From: an uncultured bacterium
GTDB taxonomy: Bacteria > Bacillota_I > Bacilli_A > Erysipelotrichales > Erysipelotrichaceae
Length of the DNA: 61,624 bases
Reading direction: 5' to 3'
Assembly (NCBI GenBank): GCA_903847945.1
Contig: CAINEY010000025.1
Location: 1 to 61,624 of the forward strand
The notes beneath the pieces are model-generated. The model saw only the letters and a list, made by a program, of their open reading frames with translations, did not search any database and was not told the DNA's origin. This document shows, one piece after another, positions 17,398 through 25,378 of this stretch; position 1 is the first letter of the stretch, and each line of letters opens with the position of its first letter. The position numbers and the translations under genes are program-made.

Positions 17398-18068
17398 ACA
17401 TCACTCCGAAGAACATATCCTACGCCACGAACCGTGTGGATCAGTTTGGTATCAAAGGGCTCATCCAGTTTTTTACGCAAGAAGCGAATATAAACATCCA
17501 CCAGATTGGATCCGATTTCGGTATCAAACCCGGCGATCTTATCTTGAATGATATCCCGGTTCAACACCGTTCCGGCATTGCGCATCAGCACTTCCAGGAC
17601 CGCATACTCTTTCGCAGAGAGCGATATGGTTTGTCCTCCGCGTTGAACCAGGCGGCTGAGCGGATCGAGACTGAGATCCCCAACCGTCAGGATCACCGTG
17701 TTTTGCGATCCGGATCGGCGCAATAGCATGCGTATACGGGCCAACAGCTCTTCGGTCGCAAACGGCTTTACCAGATAATCATCCGCTCCGGCATCCAAGC
17801 CGGTGACTTTATCAGAGACCTGATCTTTCGCCGTCAACATCAAAACGGCAAGGTGCGGATACGACGCTCGAATCGAACGGACCACGTCCAAACCGCTGAG
17901 TCCCGGTAACATCCAGTCCAAAACGACAGCGTCAAAGGCCGCACTCGAAAGATACTCCAGCGCTTGGAGTCCATTAAGGCAGCCATCGACCGCATACCCT
18001 TCCAGTCGCAAACGTTTGACTAGGATCCGATTCAGATCTTTTTCGTCTTCCACCACTAAAATGCGCAT
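17394..18068 (-). CDS. OmpR-family response regulator
   Basis: 224 residues. The receiver domain has the acidic pair VVEDEKD, phospho-acceptor Asp in AVVLDWMLPG, Thr in LMLTAKD and Lys in YLVKPF. A trans_reg_C winged helix follows (LSAKEYAVLEVLMRN, VDVYIRFLRKKLD, HTVRGVGYVL). ATG 18068 is chosen over GTG 18074, since AGAGG is then correctly spaced. It is the first gene of a leftward RR-HK-PepSY locus. Its own promoter carries the TTTAAT-N5-TTTAAT box, indicating autoregulation. Confidence 0.96.
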   Translation of the reverse strand: MRILVVEDEKDLNRILVKRLRLEGYAVDGCLNGLQALEYLSSAAFDAVVLDWMLPGLSGLDVVRSIRASYPHLAVLMLTAKDQVSDKVTGLDAGADDYLVKPFATEELLARIRMLLRRSGSQNTVILTVGDLSLDPLSRLVQRGGQTISLSAKEYAVLEVLMRNAGTVLNRDIIQDKIAGFDTEIGSNLVDVYIRFLRKKLDEPFDTKLIHTVRGVGYVLRSDV

Positions 18069-18086
18069 AAGCACCTCTTTGGATTC

Positions 18087-18119
18087 ATTTTAACACCCCT
18101 CCATTAAAATCCGATTAAA
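18087..18119 (-). promoter_or_regulatory. Autoregulatory box and -10 of the response regulator gene
   Basis: Minus strand TTTAAT-N5-TTTAAT (18103-18119), a 10-bp gap, then TAAAAT (18087-18092) preceded by TGT. Spacing and half-sites are identical to those at 16022-16054. Confidence 0.75.
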
Positions 18120-18174
18120 ATGCGTGTTCTCCACCTTTGGGTTTGTGCCATAATGAAGACAATAAGGAGTCCTT

Positions 18175-18909
18175 ATGAACCCACAATCATCCCTTTCCGC
18201 TTACACGTCTTCCGTCTTGGAGCTCTTGGAACGCTTTTCGAAGTCGCAAGCCAAGGTCCTTCAGGAGGTCGCTGATCGCATCGTTGAAGCCCACGCCCAG
18301 GGTAAGCGATTCTTAGTCTTTGGAACAGGGCATTCCCACATGGTCGCTGAAGAATTCTACTCCAGAGCCGGAGGCTTAGCCTTTGTGACACCGATGCTGC
18401 AGAATGAACTGACCCTGACAGATCATCCGTTCAAGTCGACTTTGATCGAACGTACCTTAGGTATGGCTTCCGTCTACTTCGAGCTCTATCACCCTGAAGC
18501 CGGCGATGTCCTGTTGATTGCCAGCAATTCCGGTCGCAATGCCCTACCGGTCGAACTGGCTAAGTTGGCCAAAGCGGCTGGGGTCACGGTCATCGCCTTT
18601 ACGAACCTGGCTCAATCCCAAACTGTTTCTTCGCGTCATCCTGAAGGCAAGAATCTCTATCATTACGCCGATCTGGTTATCGATAATTGCGGAGCATATG
18701 GCGATGCGGGATTCGATTTGGGCGAAGGAATCGTCATGGGTTCAACCTCCACCATCATCGGTGCCTTCATGGCCCAATCGCTCAGTATCCTGATCGCACA
18801 ATCCCTCAGAGCCAAAGGGATGGAAGTCCCGGTCTTGCGCAGTGGTAATCTGGATGGTTCCGATGCGATCAACAAGGTCATCAAAGCCAAATATTTCCGT
18901 TCGTTCTAG
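18175..18909 (+). CDS. SIS-domain phosphosugar-binding protein (UPF0309-like)
   Basis: 244 residues, one SIS domain: FLVFGTGHSHMVAEEFYSRAGG (phosphosugar pocket), LLIASNSGRNALPVELA and FTNLAQS. The length and GHSHMVAEEF motif match the UPF0309 group, whose members are thought to bind or isomerise phosphorylated (amino) sugars; the reaction is not established. The ATG has AAGGAG 7 nt upstream, and a TGTGC-CATAAT extended -10 lies at about 18146-18155. A lipoprotein gene follows after 13 bp. Confidence 0.88.
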   Translation: MNPQSSLSAYTSSVLELLERFSKSQAKVLQEVADRIVEAHAQGKRFLVFGTGHSHMVAEEFYSRAGGLAFVTPMLQNELTLTDHPFKSTLIERTLGMASVYFELYHPEAGDVLLIASNSGRNALPVELAKLAKAAGVTVIAFTNLAQSQTVSSRHPEGKNLYHYADLVIDNCGAYGDAGFDLGEGIVMGSTSTIIGAFMAQSLSILIAQSLRAKGMEVPVLRSGNLDGSDAINKVIKAKYFRSF

Positions 18910-18922
18910 AAAGGAGAACCGG

Positions 18923-19354
18923 ATGAATATTCTAATGAAATGGATCGTGTTGTTACTGGTTGTGGTGGGACTCTCCACCTGTGCTGCTGCAGAATGTGAA
19001 ATCTGCGAAGAATGTGAGATCTGTGAGGAGTGCCCTACGAATCCGTATCCGGATGAGCTAAAGCTGCCTCAAATCTACATTCAAGGAAGACTCTACTGGA
19101 CTGTCGGGGATTTGGAGATGCTGCAAACCAACATCATCGATCCCATTGTGGCTTACTACGATTCCGAAGAACAACAAGTCGTTTCGATCATGATCACGAC
19201 CGACGACTTAATGGCCGCTTCCATCGAAACCATTTTGGTGGATGTCATCATCGATCAGCTGGATGGAAACTCGGAAGCCGCTTATACCGGGATGTTGATT
19301 GAGAAAGTCGATGGGGTCTTCCCGGTGTGGGAACCCGAATCGATGGGGCCTTGA
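18923..19354 (+). CDS. Small predicted lipoprotein with tandem Cys motifs
   Basis: 143 residues, unknown family. A hydrophobic leader ends in GLSTC, a plausible lipobox. It is immediately followed by an unusual CEICEE repeat (two copies) and a final ECP, giving seven cysteines in about 22 residues. The rest is mixed alpha/beta, acidic, without motifs. AAGGAG is about 7 nt before the ATG. It is probably cotranscribed with the SIS gene. The Cys cluster could hold a metal or form disulfides; this is inference. Confidence 0.75.
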   Translation: MNILMKWIVLLLVVVGLSTCAAAECEICEECEICEECPTNPYPDELKLPQIYIQGRLYWTVGDLEMLQTNIIDPIVAYYDSEEQQVVSIMITTDDLMAASIETILVDVIIDQLDGNSEAAYTGMLIEKVDGVFPVWEPESMGP

Positions 19355-19367
19355 TTTAAAAGTACTA

Positions 19368-19396
19368 CAAAAAATGGACCTAGGGTCCATTTTTAT
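19368..19396. terminator. Bidirectional terminator
   Basis: AAAATGGACC-TAG-GGTCCATTTT is a 10-bp perfect stem with A and T tails, between the convergent lipoprotein and MBL-fold genes. Confidence 0.9.
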
Positions 19397-20112
19397 TGGG
19401 AGAGTTTATCGAGGAGTTGCTGAAGGTTTTTGCCTTCAATCAGTCCGCCATGGAAACACAGGATGCGCTGGATCGGATAAGCAGCCAGCTTCTTCAAGGA
19501 AGCTTTCGCCAATTCCAAATCATGCGTCATGCGTGGGTTGGGGCCGTTGAGTTGACCTTGGTTCAAGTTGAGCGCATCCCCGGTGATCAGGGTTTGGGTG
19601 GCGTGATGGTAGAGACTGATGTGGCCTAAGGTATGGCCAGGAGTCGCGATGACTTCAATCCCATCCGCAATGGTCAAGACATCGCCGTCTTGAACGACAT
19701 CATCGACTGGGGTACTCAAGGTCGGAAAGACACGGGTCAGTGTCTCTGCCCAAGCCTTTTGATCTTCAGCGATCACCAACGCCCCGCTGGCGATGTCTTG
19801 AAGCTTCTGGGCTTGAACCTTGCCTTCCACGAAGTCGACTTCCCCTTCCGAAGTGATCACACTCATTTGGGGATTGAGGGTTTTGAGGGCTTTCAGGTTG
19901 CCGATGTGATCGATGTCGTGATGGGTGATCAGCACGGCTGTGAGGTGATCAGGAGTGACCCCAAAGCGTGCCAACTCCGCAGAGAGCTGATCCAAGGTAT
20001 TGGGTAACCCGGTATCGACCAGAAGAGCCACATCGCCATCCAGAATCAATGTGGGATGCAGGGCATTGGTCCCTCTCGGTAAAGTTAAAAGATGAATGGG
20101 ATCGTGAGTCAT
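19393..20112 (-). CDS. Metallo-beta-lactamase-fold hydrolase
   Basis: 239 residues, cytosolic, glyoxalase II-like size. Metal ligands are visible in order: THHDIDHIG (HxHxDH variant, HHDIDH), TPGHTLGHIS, TGDALNLNQG and CFHGG. It probably hydrolyses a thioester or phosphoester; the substrate is unknown. It follows the nuclease gene by 9 bp on the same strand with an AGGAG start signal, so the two are an operon. Confidence 0.9.
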   Translation of the reverse strand: MTHDPIHLLTLPRGTNALHPTLILDGDVALLVDTGLPNTLDQLSAELARFGVTPDHLTAVLITHHDIDHIGNLKALKTLNPQMSVITSEGEVDFVEGKVQAQKLQDIASGALVIAEDQKAWAETLTRVFPTLSTPVDDVVQDGDVLTIADGIEVIATPGHTLGHISLYHHATQTLITGDALNLNQGQLNGPNPRMTHDLELAKASLKKLAAYPIQRILCFHGGLIEGKNLQQLLDKLSQ

Positions 20113-20121
20113 AGGGTCTCC

Positions 20122-20622
20122 TTATTTCCAGCGTCCGATGCGACGCGATTGGGTTTCTTCGAGTGCTTCATGAAGCTGATCATCATACAACGACTGATCG
20201 TGAGCATAGCGCAGATCGGCGAGTCCGGCTTCAATCAATTGTTCCTGAAGCAGCACGTCATCCACCCACACGTACGCTAACCACCGTCCGTAGTCATCCA
20301 CGGACTCCAGATGGGGATCCAACTCCAAGATGATCTCATCGGCCTTTTGTAGCGCGGAACAGGTAAATGTTGAGGCTTGTTGGGCAAAGGGTTCATCGGC
20401 TTGACCGTTCTTTCCCAGTTCCGGTGTATTGATCGACAAGAAGCGTACGGCGACCGATTCCCCGTCCACGATGAAGCGGGCAGTATCCCCATCGGTACAC
20501 CGATCCAAATCGACCTCAAAACGTTCCGTGGCCTGGGAGGTCATCGGAATATCGGTCGTTGGACGTGAACAGGCTCCAAAGAATAGACTTCCCAGGGTGA
20601 TCCACACCAGCCATCGTTTCAT
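20122..20622 (-). CDS. Thermonuclease (SNase)-like lipoprotein
   Basis: 166 residues. The N-terminus KRWLVWITLGSLFFGACS carries a lipobox (FGAC), so the protein should be a membrane-anchored extracellular lipoprotein. The SNase fold is indicated by RCTDGDTARFIVDGESVAVRFLSINTPE (catalytic Asp/Arg region), YGRWLAYVWVDDVLLQEQLIEAGLA and a terminal IGRWK. Such enzymes cut extracellular DNA or RNA with Ca2+. The ATG at 20622 lies six bases after TACAAT, preceded by TGC, with no Shine-Dalgarno: a predicted leaderless mRNA. Confidence 0.85.
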   Translation of the reverse strand: MKRWLVWITLGSLFFGACSRPTTDIPMTSQATERFEVDLDRCTDGDTARFIVDGESVAVRFLSINTPELGKNGQADEPFAQQASTFTCSALQKADEIILELDPHLESVDDYGRWLAYVWVDDVLLQEQLIEAGLADLRYAHDQSLYDDQLHEALEETQSRRIGRWK

Positions 20623-20641
20623 AGGTTCATTGTAGCACGCC

Positions 20642-20669
20642 AAAGAAAAACCCTGACTAAATCAGGGTT
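20642..20669 (-). terminator. Terminator of the AEC transporter gene
   Basis: Minus strand AACCCTGA-TTTAG-TCAGGGTT followed by TTTTTC. The TAG stop is in the loop. Confidence 0.88.
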
Positions 20670-21574
20670 GAAACCAAGGTCTGTATGGCCACCATGAGCG
20701 GAATCGTCACGGCGGAGAAGACGGTGGACAGACTCACCAGTTTGGAGGCTTGTCCGGTACGCCGATCGTGCTTTTGAGCCAGGATCGCCGTCAACATTCC
20801 CACCGGAGCCGAGGAAGCAATCACCACGATCATCTTGAGCGTGTCCGAAGCCGGTATGAACGCCAACACCGCGATGACAGCGAGCGGTATCACCACCAAG
20901 CGATAGAAACTCACTTTAAACAAATCCCGATTCAGGAAGGTCGCCAATGGGACATGCGCGATGTACGTCCCAAGGACAATCATCGCCAAGGGGGTGTTGA
21001 TGGATGCGACGGAGGTCACAAACGACAAGGCCAATGGCGGTAACTTCACCGGAGAGATGAAGAGTAAAATCCCCAACAAGAACCCGATGGTTCCTGGGTT
21101 GAGGATGGCGCGTTTGACACTCATCGCACTCTTCTTGTGCGTATAAAGATAGATTCCGTAGGTAAAGGCCACCAAGGTCACGGTGATGTTGAAACCCATC
21201 AGGTAGAACACCGCTTCCGATCCAAAGACGGCCGCTATCACCGGAATCCCAAAGAAGCCGGTGTTGGGAAAGAAGAGCGCAAAGCGTTCCACATCGTGGT
21301 GTGAGTCAATCAGCACTCGTGACAAGAGGATCGATACGCCCACAGCCACCACCGACAACCCAAAAGAAATCCCCAGATTGATGGACCGTTCCAACACAAA
21401 CGGCGTTTGATACACCGAAATGATGATGAACGGGGTCACGATGTTGACCAGCAGGGCCGACATCTGCTTGGATCCTTCATCCGTGATCCATTTTTGTTTG
21501 TAGGCCACGATCCCGACGATGATCAACAGCATCATGAGGAAGATTTGGCGTGAGATGAGTCCAATGAGTTCCAT
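20657..21574 (-). CDS. AEC-family (auxin efflux carrier-like) permease
   Basis: 305 residues with about ten transmembrane helices in two five-helix halves, typical for bacterial AEC proteins. Family marks include FFPNTGFFGIPVIAAVFG (conserved NxGFxGxPv) and the mirrored ASSAPVGMLTAILAQ near the C-terminus. Characterised members move malate, malonate or other carboxylates; the substrate here is unknown. A TACAAT -10 sits about 15 nt before a GGCAGG ribosome binding site. The gene is monocistronic. Confidence 0.9.
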   Translation of the reverse strand: MELIGLISRQIFLMMLLIIVGIVAYKQKWITDEGSKQMSALLVNIVTPFIIISVYQTPFVLERSINLGISFGLSVVAVGVSILLSRVLIDSHHDVERFALFFPNTGFFGIPVIAAVFGSEAVFYLMGFNITVTLVAFTYGIYLYTHKKSAMSVKRAILNPGTIGFLLGILLFISPVKLPPLALSFVTSVASINTPLAMIVLGTYIAHVPLATFLNRDLFKVSFYRLVVIPLAVIAVLAFIPASDTLKMIVVIASSAPVGMLTAILAQKHDRRTGQASKLVSLSTVFSAVTIPLMVAIQTLVSTLI

Positions 21575-21720
21575 GCTTGTTTACCTGCCTTGATTGTACA
21601 CGATAACCCAAGTCTTGTCTTGACGTGAATCGATGTAAGGGTGTTCAAGATTTTTAGAGTGCATCTTCTTCATGATTTGTTTATACTATAACCGAATGAT
21701 TTTCTAGAAAGCAGGTCCTC

Positions 21721-22338
21721 ATGCGTCTTCTTGTCACTCGTCACGGTCAAACCACCAATAACCTCTACCGCATCATGCAAGGGCAATGCGACTCCCCGCT
21801 CACCGATCTGGGCATCCTCAGTGCCCAAGAACTCGGTCAAGCTCTTAGCGTTACGCCCATCGATGTGGTGATCCATACGCCGCTCAAACGGACCCAGGAT
21901 ACCGCCAAGCTCATCATCGGTGAACGTCAAGTTCCGATGTTGGTGGATGAACGTTTCATTGAGATGCATCTGGGCACCTGGGAAATGCAGAGTGTTGATG
22001 AACTCAAGGACTCCGGCGTCATGGATGTCTACCTCAAAGATCCGGAACACTATGTTCCCGATCACGGGGGTGAAAGCTATTTTGACCTGGAGAGTCGACT
22101 GGTGGACGGGCTTAAGGATCTGGCTCAGCGCTATCCCGACAAAACCGTCTTGGTTGTCTGTCACGCCATCGTCAAGCGCGCCTTGATCCGCTATGCCACC
22201 CAACGTCCTTGGCCGGACTTCCGTAACGGGAAATGGCCTTACGGATGCTCCCTCACGATCTTTGAGGTGGATCCTAACGGAAAACCAACTCTGATCGAGG
22301 AATGCATGACGGATCATCTATCCAACCTAACCAAATAA
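21721..22338 (+). CDS. Histidine phosphatase family protein (phosphoglycerate mutase-like)
   Basis: 205 residues. The RHG motif is LLVTRHGQTTNN with phospho-acceptor His; the second arginine is in HTPLKRTQDTA, the acid in FIEMHLGTWE, and the second His in VVCHAIVKRALI. The length fits broad-specificity phosphatases (CobC/PhoE-like) rather than glycolytic PGM (about 230-250 aa). Weak AAGCAGG upstream; -10 TATACT at about 21685. The substrate is unknown. Confidence 0.9.
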   Translation: MRLLVTRHGQTTNNLYRIMQGQCDSPLTDLGILSAQELGQALSVTPIDVVIHTPLKRTQDTAKLIIGERQVPMLVDERFIEMHLGTWEMQSVDELKDSGVMDVYLKDPEHYVPDHGGESYFDLESRLVDGLKDLAQRYPDKTVLVVCHAIVKRALIRYATQRPWPDFRNGKWPYGCSLTIFEVDPNGKPTLIEECMTDHLSNLTK

Positions 22339-22363
22339 AAACCGTCGAACGACGGTTTTATTA
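22335..22363. terminator. Bidirectional terminator between phosphatase and sulfatase
   Basis: AAAACCGTCG-A-ACGACGGTTTT with A and T flanks. It contains the stop codons of both convergent genes. Confidence 0.88.
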
Positions 22364-23842
22364 ACGTTTGTCTCGACGATTCGGCACATAGTCGCCCGTC
22401 TCAACCAAGCGTTGAAGCAGACGTTCTTTCATGCGTTGAATCGTAGGTGCATACTTCGGATCATCAATAGCATTATGCAATTCTAGTGGATCGTGATCCA
22501 AGTCATAGAACTCATCAGTTTCATAAAGTCGATACGTGTACTTGAAGTTTTCCATGCGGATCATGACTGCTTTGGTGTGCTCGGGGCCCTCACTGTATTG
22601 TGTTGATAGTCTTGGCCAGTAGGGTGATGCTTCGTTGTGCCCTAGTTCCATGGCCTGTTTTTCACCATGGATTCGACCACCTTCACAGATAACGGCATCC
22701 TTGTGGATCGGATCTCCGGCAATGGCATTTCGCAATGATTTTCCGAACTGCGTATAGGAAAGCTCAAATCCTCCCATATCCGCAAGTGTCGCACTGAGAT
22801 CCACTAGTTCGACCAAAGCATCCGAACGTCCGGGCTTGACCTCAATGCCTTTAGCTGGCTTAACCAAAAGCGGTACGTTACAAACCGGGTTATCAAAGAG
22901 GTTTTGAGCTTTTTCCGCAACCCCATAATCGGTTGTATAGTCACCGTGATCACTGAAGACAAAGATCGACGAGTCATCATATAATCCTGTATCGATCAGT
23001 TTTTGACGTAATAAACCAAAGTGATAATCGAAGCGGGAAACCATGGCGAGATACGTCGCCCGAATCTCAGTCAGTTGTTCCTCTGACCATTGGTTCAGAC
23101 CTTGTTTCCGTGCAATCTCTTTCATCATGCTGGGCTTGCCGTCTAAAGTCGAAACATCCGGTCGGCGAGGGAGCAACTTCGATCGATTGATGGCGCTGTA
23201 CCACGGATCTTCACAAACATACGGCGGATGCGGAAACCAGAGTGTAATATACAAGAAAAACGGACGTTTGTCAGAGCTGGAGGCTTTGCGATCCAAATAA
23301 TCCAGTGCACTTTGGAGGGCATTCCAATCCAATTTCACCATGGAGTTGAGTTCCCCATCCGCTTTGCCGGCGTAGAAGGAATAAAGCTGTGGTCCCGGAT
23401 CAACTGGGCTATGACCGGAATGACTGGCTAGAGCACTGAATCCTTTTTCGCTTCCATCAACTTTGTTGATGAAATCGAAGCCATCATAGAACTCATCGCA
23501 ATAAGCTACTTTGGATTTTCCCGCAGGAATGACATCATTCCGCCCAATCCAAATCACTTCATAACCTTGGTTCTTCATCTCCTTCAAGATATTGGGATCT
23601 TCGGGGCCTTGCAAGAAATGCATGGTGCGATGACCTGTCGTATGGGGATAGAGACCCGACAAGAAACTGTTTCGTGAGGGGACACAAACGGGGTTCTGAC
23701 AATAGGCATTAGCAAACGAAACCGCCTCACGCTGCGCGAGACGGTCGAAATTTGGCGTCAGAGACGCAGGATTCCCCAGGTGACCCAGGGAATCACTGCG
23801 CATTTGATCGGCAATAAAGTAGACGATATTGGGTTTTGACAT
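22361..23842 (-). CDS. Cytoplasmic Cys-type sulfatase (alkaline phosphatase superfamily, S1)
   Basis: 493 residues. NPVCVPSRNSFLSG is the sulfatase signature C-x-P-S-R; Cys53 should be converted to formylglycine. Metal ligands are visible near the start (FIADQMR) and in VFSDHGDYTTDYG. There is no signal peptide, so it acts in the cytosol, on a sulfated sugar that has already been imported. It is the second gene after the PTS IIC gene (56-bp gap), and a matching maturase is encoded at 28377. Start ATG with GAGGT upstream. A phosphonate or phosphodiester hydrolase of the same superfamily is the main alternative, but the linked maturase favours sulfatase. Confidence 0.9.
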   Translation of the reverse strand: MSKPNIVYFIADQMRSDSLGHLGNPASLTPNFDRLAQREAVSFANAYCQNPVCVPSRNSFLSGLYPHTTGHRTMHFLQGPEDPNILKEMKNQGYEVIWIGRNDVIPAGKSKVAYCDEFYDGFDFINKVDGSEKGFSALASHSGHSPVDPGPQLYSFYAGKADGELNSMVKLDWNALQSALDYLDRKASSSDKRPFFLYITLWFPHPPYVCEDPWYSAINRSKLLPRRPDVSTLDGKPSMMKEIARKQGLNQWSEEQLTEIRATYLAMVSRFDYHFGLLRQKLIDTGLYDDSSIFVFSDHGDYTTDYGVAEKAQNLFDNPVCNVPLLVKPAKGIEVKPGRSDALVELVDLSATLADMGGFELSYTQFGKSLRNAIAGDPIHKDAVICEGGRIHGEKQAMELGHNEASPYWPRLSTQYSEGPEHTKAVMIRMENFKYTYRLYETDEFYDLDHDPLELHNAIDDPKYAPTIQRMKERLLQRLVETGDYVPNRRDKR

Positions 23843-23898
23843 GACGGTACCTCTATTTTACAACGATTTACCGGTAAAGGCACCGGTTTGCCTTCAAA

Positions 23899-25200
23899 CT
23901 AATTACCCTTCTCTTCAGCTAATGCTTTTTTATCCAGCATCACTGCAAACGGGTAGTAGATAAAGAATCCAACGACGATCAAGGCTACTTGAACGATGGC
24001 GTGAACCCAACCCCCCGCAATGATAGCCGAGAAGATAACCGGAGTCCCTGTCGGAATGTTGGTCCCGTTAAGCGGTGTCAGAATGCCCACCACACGCAGC
24101 ACATAGGAGATCGCGAAGGTTACCAAAGGAGTAACTGCGAACGGGATGTACAGTAACGGATTAAGAACCACCGGCGCACCGAACGTAATGGGTTCATTGA
24201 TCCCAACTAGGCTCGCCGGCAACGCTAAACGTCCTAATGATTTATAACGTTGCGATTTTGCGAAGAAAGCCATCCAGATGCAGAAGCCTAACGTCGCACC
24301 ACCACCGCCAATCATCCCAAAGATAAACCAGTCGGATTGAACGATAAGGTTAGGCAAAGCTGATCCTGCTTCTAGCGCAGCCAAGTTTTCAAGACTGAGC
24401 GGAGTATACAACGCCGTAATAATCGGAACAACGACCATTCCCCCATGGATCCCGAAGAACCACAACGTTGAAACCATAAACAGGGCAAACATGAACGTAA
24501 ACGGACTGGCAGCCAGACTGCGCAACGGACTTTGAATCGTGTTGTACAAGAAGGCATTGAAATTGCCGAATGTCGTTAAGCTAAAGCCATAACGAACTCC
24601 CGCAAAGGCAATGGCAATGATAAAGGCCGGAATCAAGCCTGAGAACGAGTTTGACACCATCGGCGGAACACCATCGGGCATCTTAATGACCCATCCGCGA
24701 TTGATCACAAACGCATACAGACGAGGAACGATTAGACCCAGAATGATTGCAGAGAACAAGCCCGGCGCACCTAAGTACGTGGTTCCCAAGGCAGCGCCGA
24801 TCGTAACGACTTCTTTGCTTTCAGGCGCGGTACCCGTGACTCCCAACGGAATCATCATCAAGAAGACAAATAAGGTTAAGATCCCCACCGTCGTTGATTG
24901 TTTTTCTTGGCCTAATTGTTCAGCCAATCCTTTACCAATCGTGTAAGCAACATAAACAGCCAGCATGTTGGTCGTGACAGCAGGAATGTATCCGAAGATT
25001 GCTTTCAAGCCTGCCGACGTAATGAATGTCTGATAAGCCGGAATCTGTAAGGATCCCAACAGGGTGGCGATTGCGCCAAGAATGGTAATCGGAAGCACCA
25101 CCATGAAACCGCTCATAACAGCTTGAAGCGATTTGTTAGAGGAAATCTTCTCGGCGACCGGTAAGACATACTTCTCTAGTGCGGATGTGAGTTTATCCAT
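23899..25200 (-). CDS. PTS system lactose/cellobiose-type EIIC permease
   Basis: 433 residues, about ten membrane helices, the membrane channel that couples sugar import to phosphorylation. The N-terminus (MDKLTSALEKYVLPVAEKIS, SNKSLQAVMSGFMVVLPITI) and the conserved GINEPITFGAPVVLNPLLYIPF motif are typical of the Lac/Cel family. AAGGGAG precedes the ATG. It is cotranscribed with the sulfatase, while IIA, IIB and the glycosidase are in a second leftward operon beyond the oppositely oriented regulator. TTGACA-N17-TATAAA drives it, overlapped by a cre-like site and an RpiR-type operator. Confidence 0.95.
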   Translation of the reverse strand: MDKLTSALEKYVLPVAEKISSNKSLQAVMSGFMVVLPITILGAIATLLGSLQIPAYQTFITSAGLKAIFGYIPAVTTNMLAVYVAYTIGKGLAEQLGQEKQSTTVGILTLFVFLMMIPLGVTGTAPESKEVVTIGAALGTTYLGAPGLFSAIILGLIVPRLYAFVINRGWVIKMPDGVPPMVSNSFSGLIPAFIIAIAFAGVRYGFSLTTFGNFNAFLYNTIQSPLRSLAASPFTFMFALFMVSTLWFFGIHGGMVVVPIITALYTPLSLENLAALEAGSALPNLIVQSDWFIFGMIGGGGATLGFCIWMAFFAKSQRYKSLGRLALPASLVGINEPITFGAPVVLNPLLYIPFAVTPLVTFAISYVLRVVGILTPLNGTNIPTGTPVIFSAIIAGGWVHAIVQVALIVVGFFIYYPFAVMLDKKALAEEKGN

Positions 25201-25252
25201 AATTCTCCCTTTCTCTTTTAGAATGTAGGTACCGACAACACTCTATACACCA

Positions 25253-25281
25253 TTTATAAACGCTTACATTTTCACTGTCAA
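25253..25281 (-). promoter_or_regulatory. Promoter of the PTS IIC-sulfatase operon
   Basis: Minus strand TTGACA (25276-25281), a 17-bp spacer and TATAAA (25253-25258). Confidence 0.85.
25255..25268 (-). promoter_or_regulatory. cre-like catabolite repression site
   Basis: Minus strand TGTAAGCGTTTATA matches the CcpA consensus TGWAAGCGNTWWCA at 13 of 14 positions. It covers the spacer and -10 of the IIC promoter, a repressing position. Confidence 0.6.
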
Positions 25282-25297
25282 TACAAAAATGAAATAT
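25269..25297. promoter_or_regulatory. RpiR-type operator, site A
   Basis: TTTTCA-N15-TGAAATAT. It includes the -35 box of the IIC promoter. Confidence 0.65.
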
Positions 25298-25331
25298 TTT
25301 TTATTTTTTATAAGTATTTGAACTGAATTCC

Positions 25332-25358
25332 ATTTCAACTTGTCGTTCATTGTGAAAT
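25332..25358. promoter_or_regulatory. RpiR-type operator, site B
   Basis: ATTTCA-N15-TGAAAT, ending 8 bp before the -10 of the regulator gene (25367-25372). Consistent with autoregulation. Confidence 0.65.
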
Positions 25359-25378
25359 ACTTGTGCTAAGATGAATGT

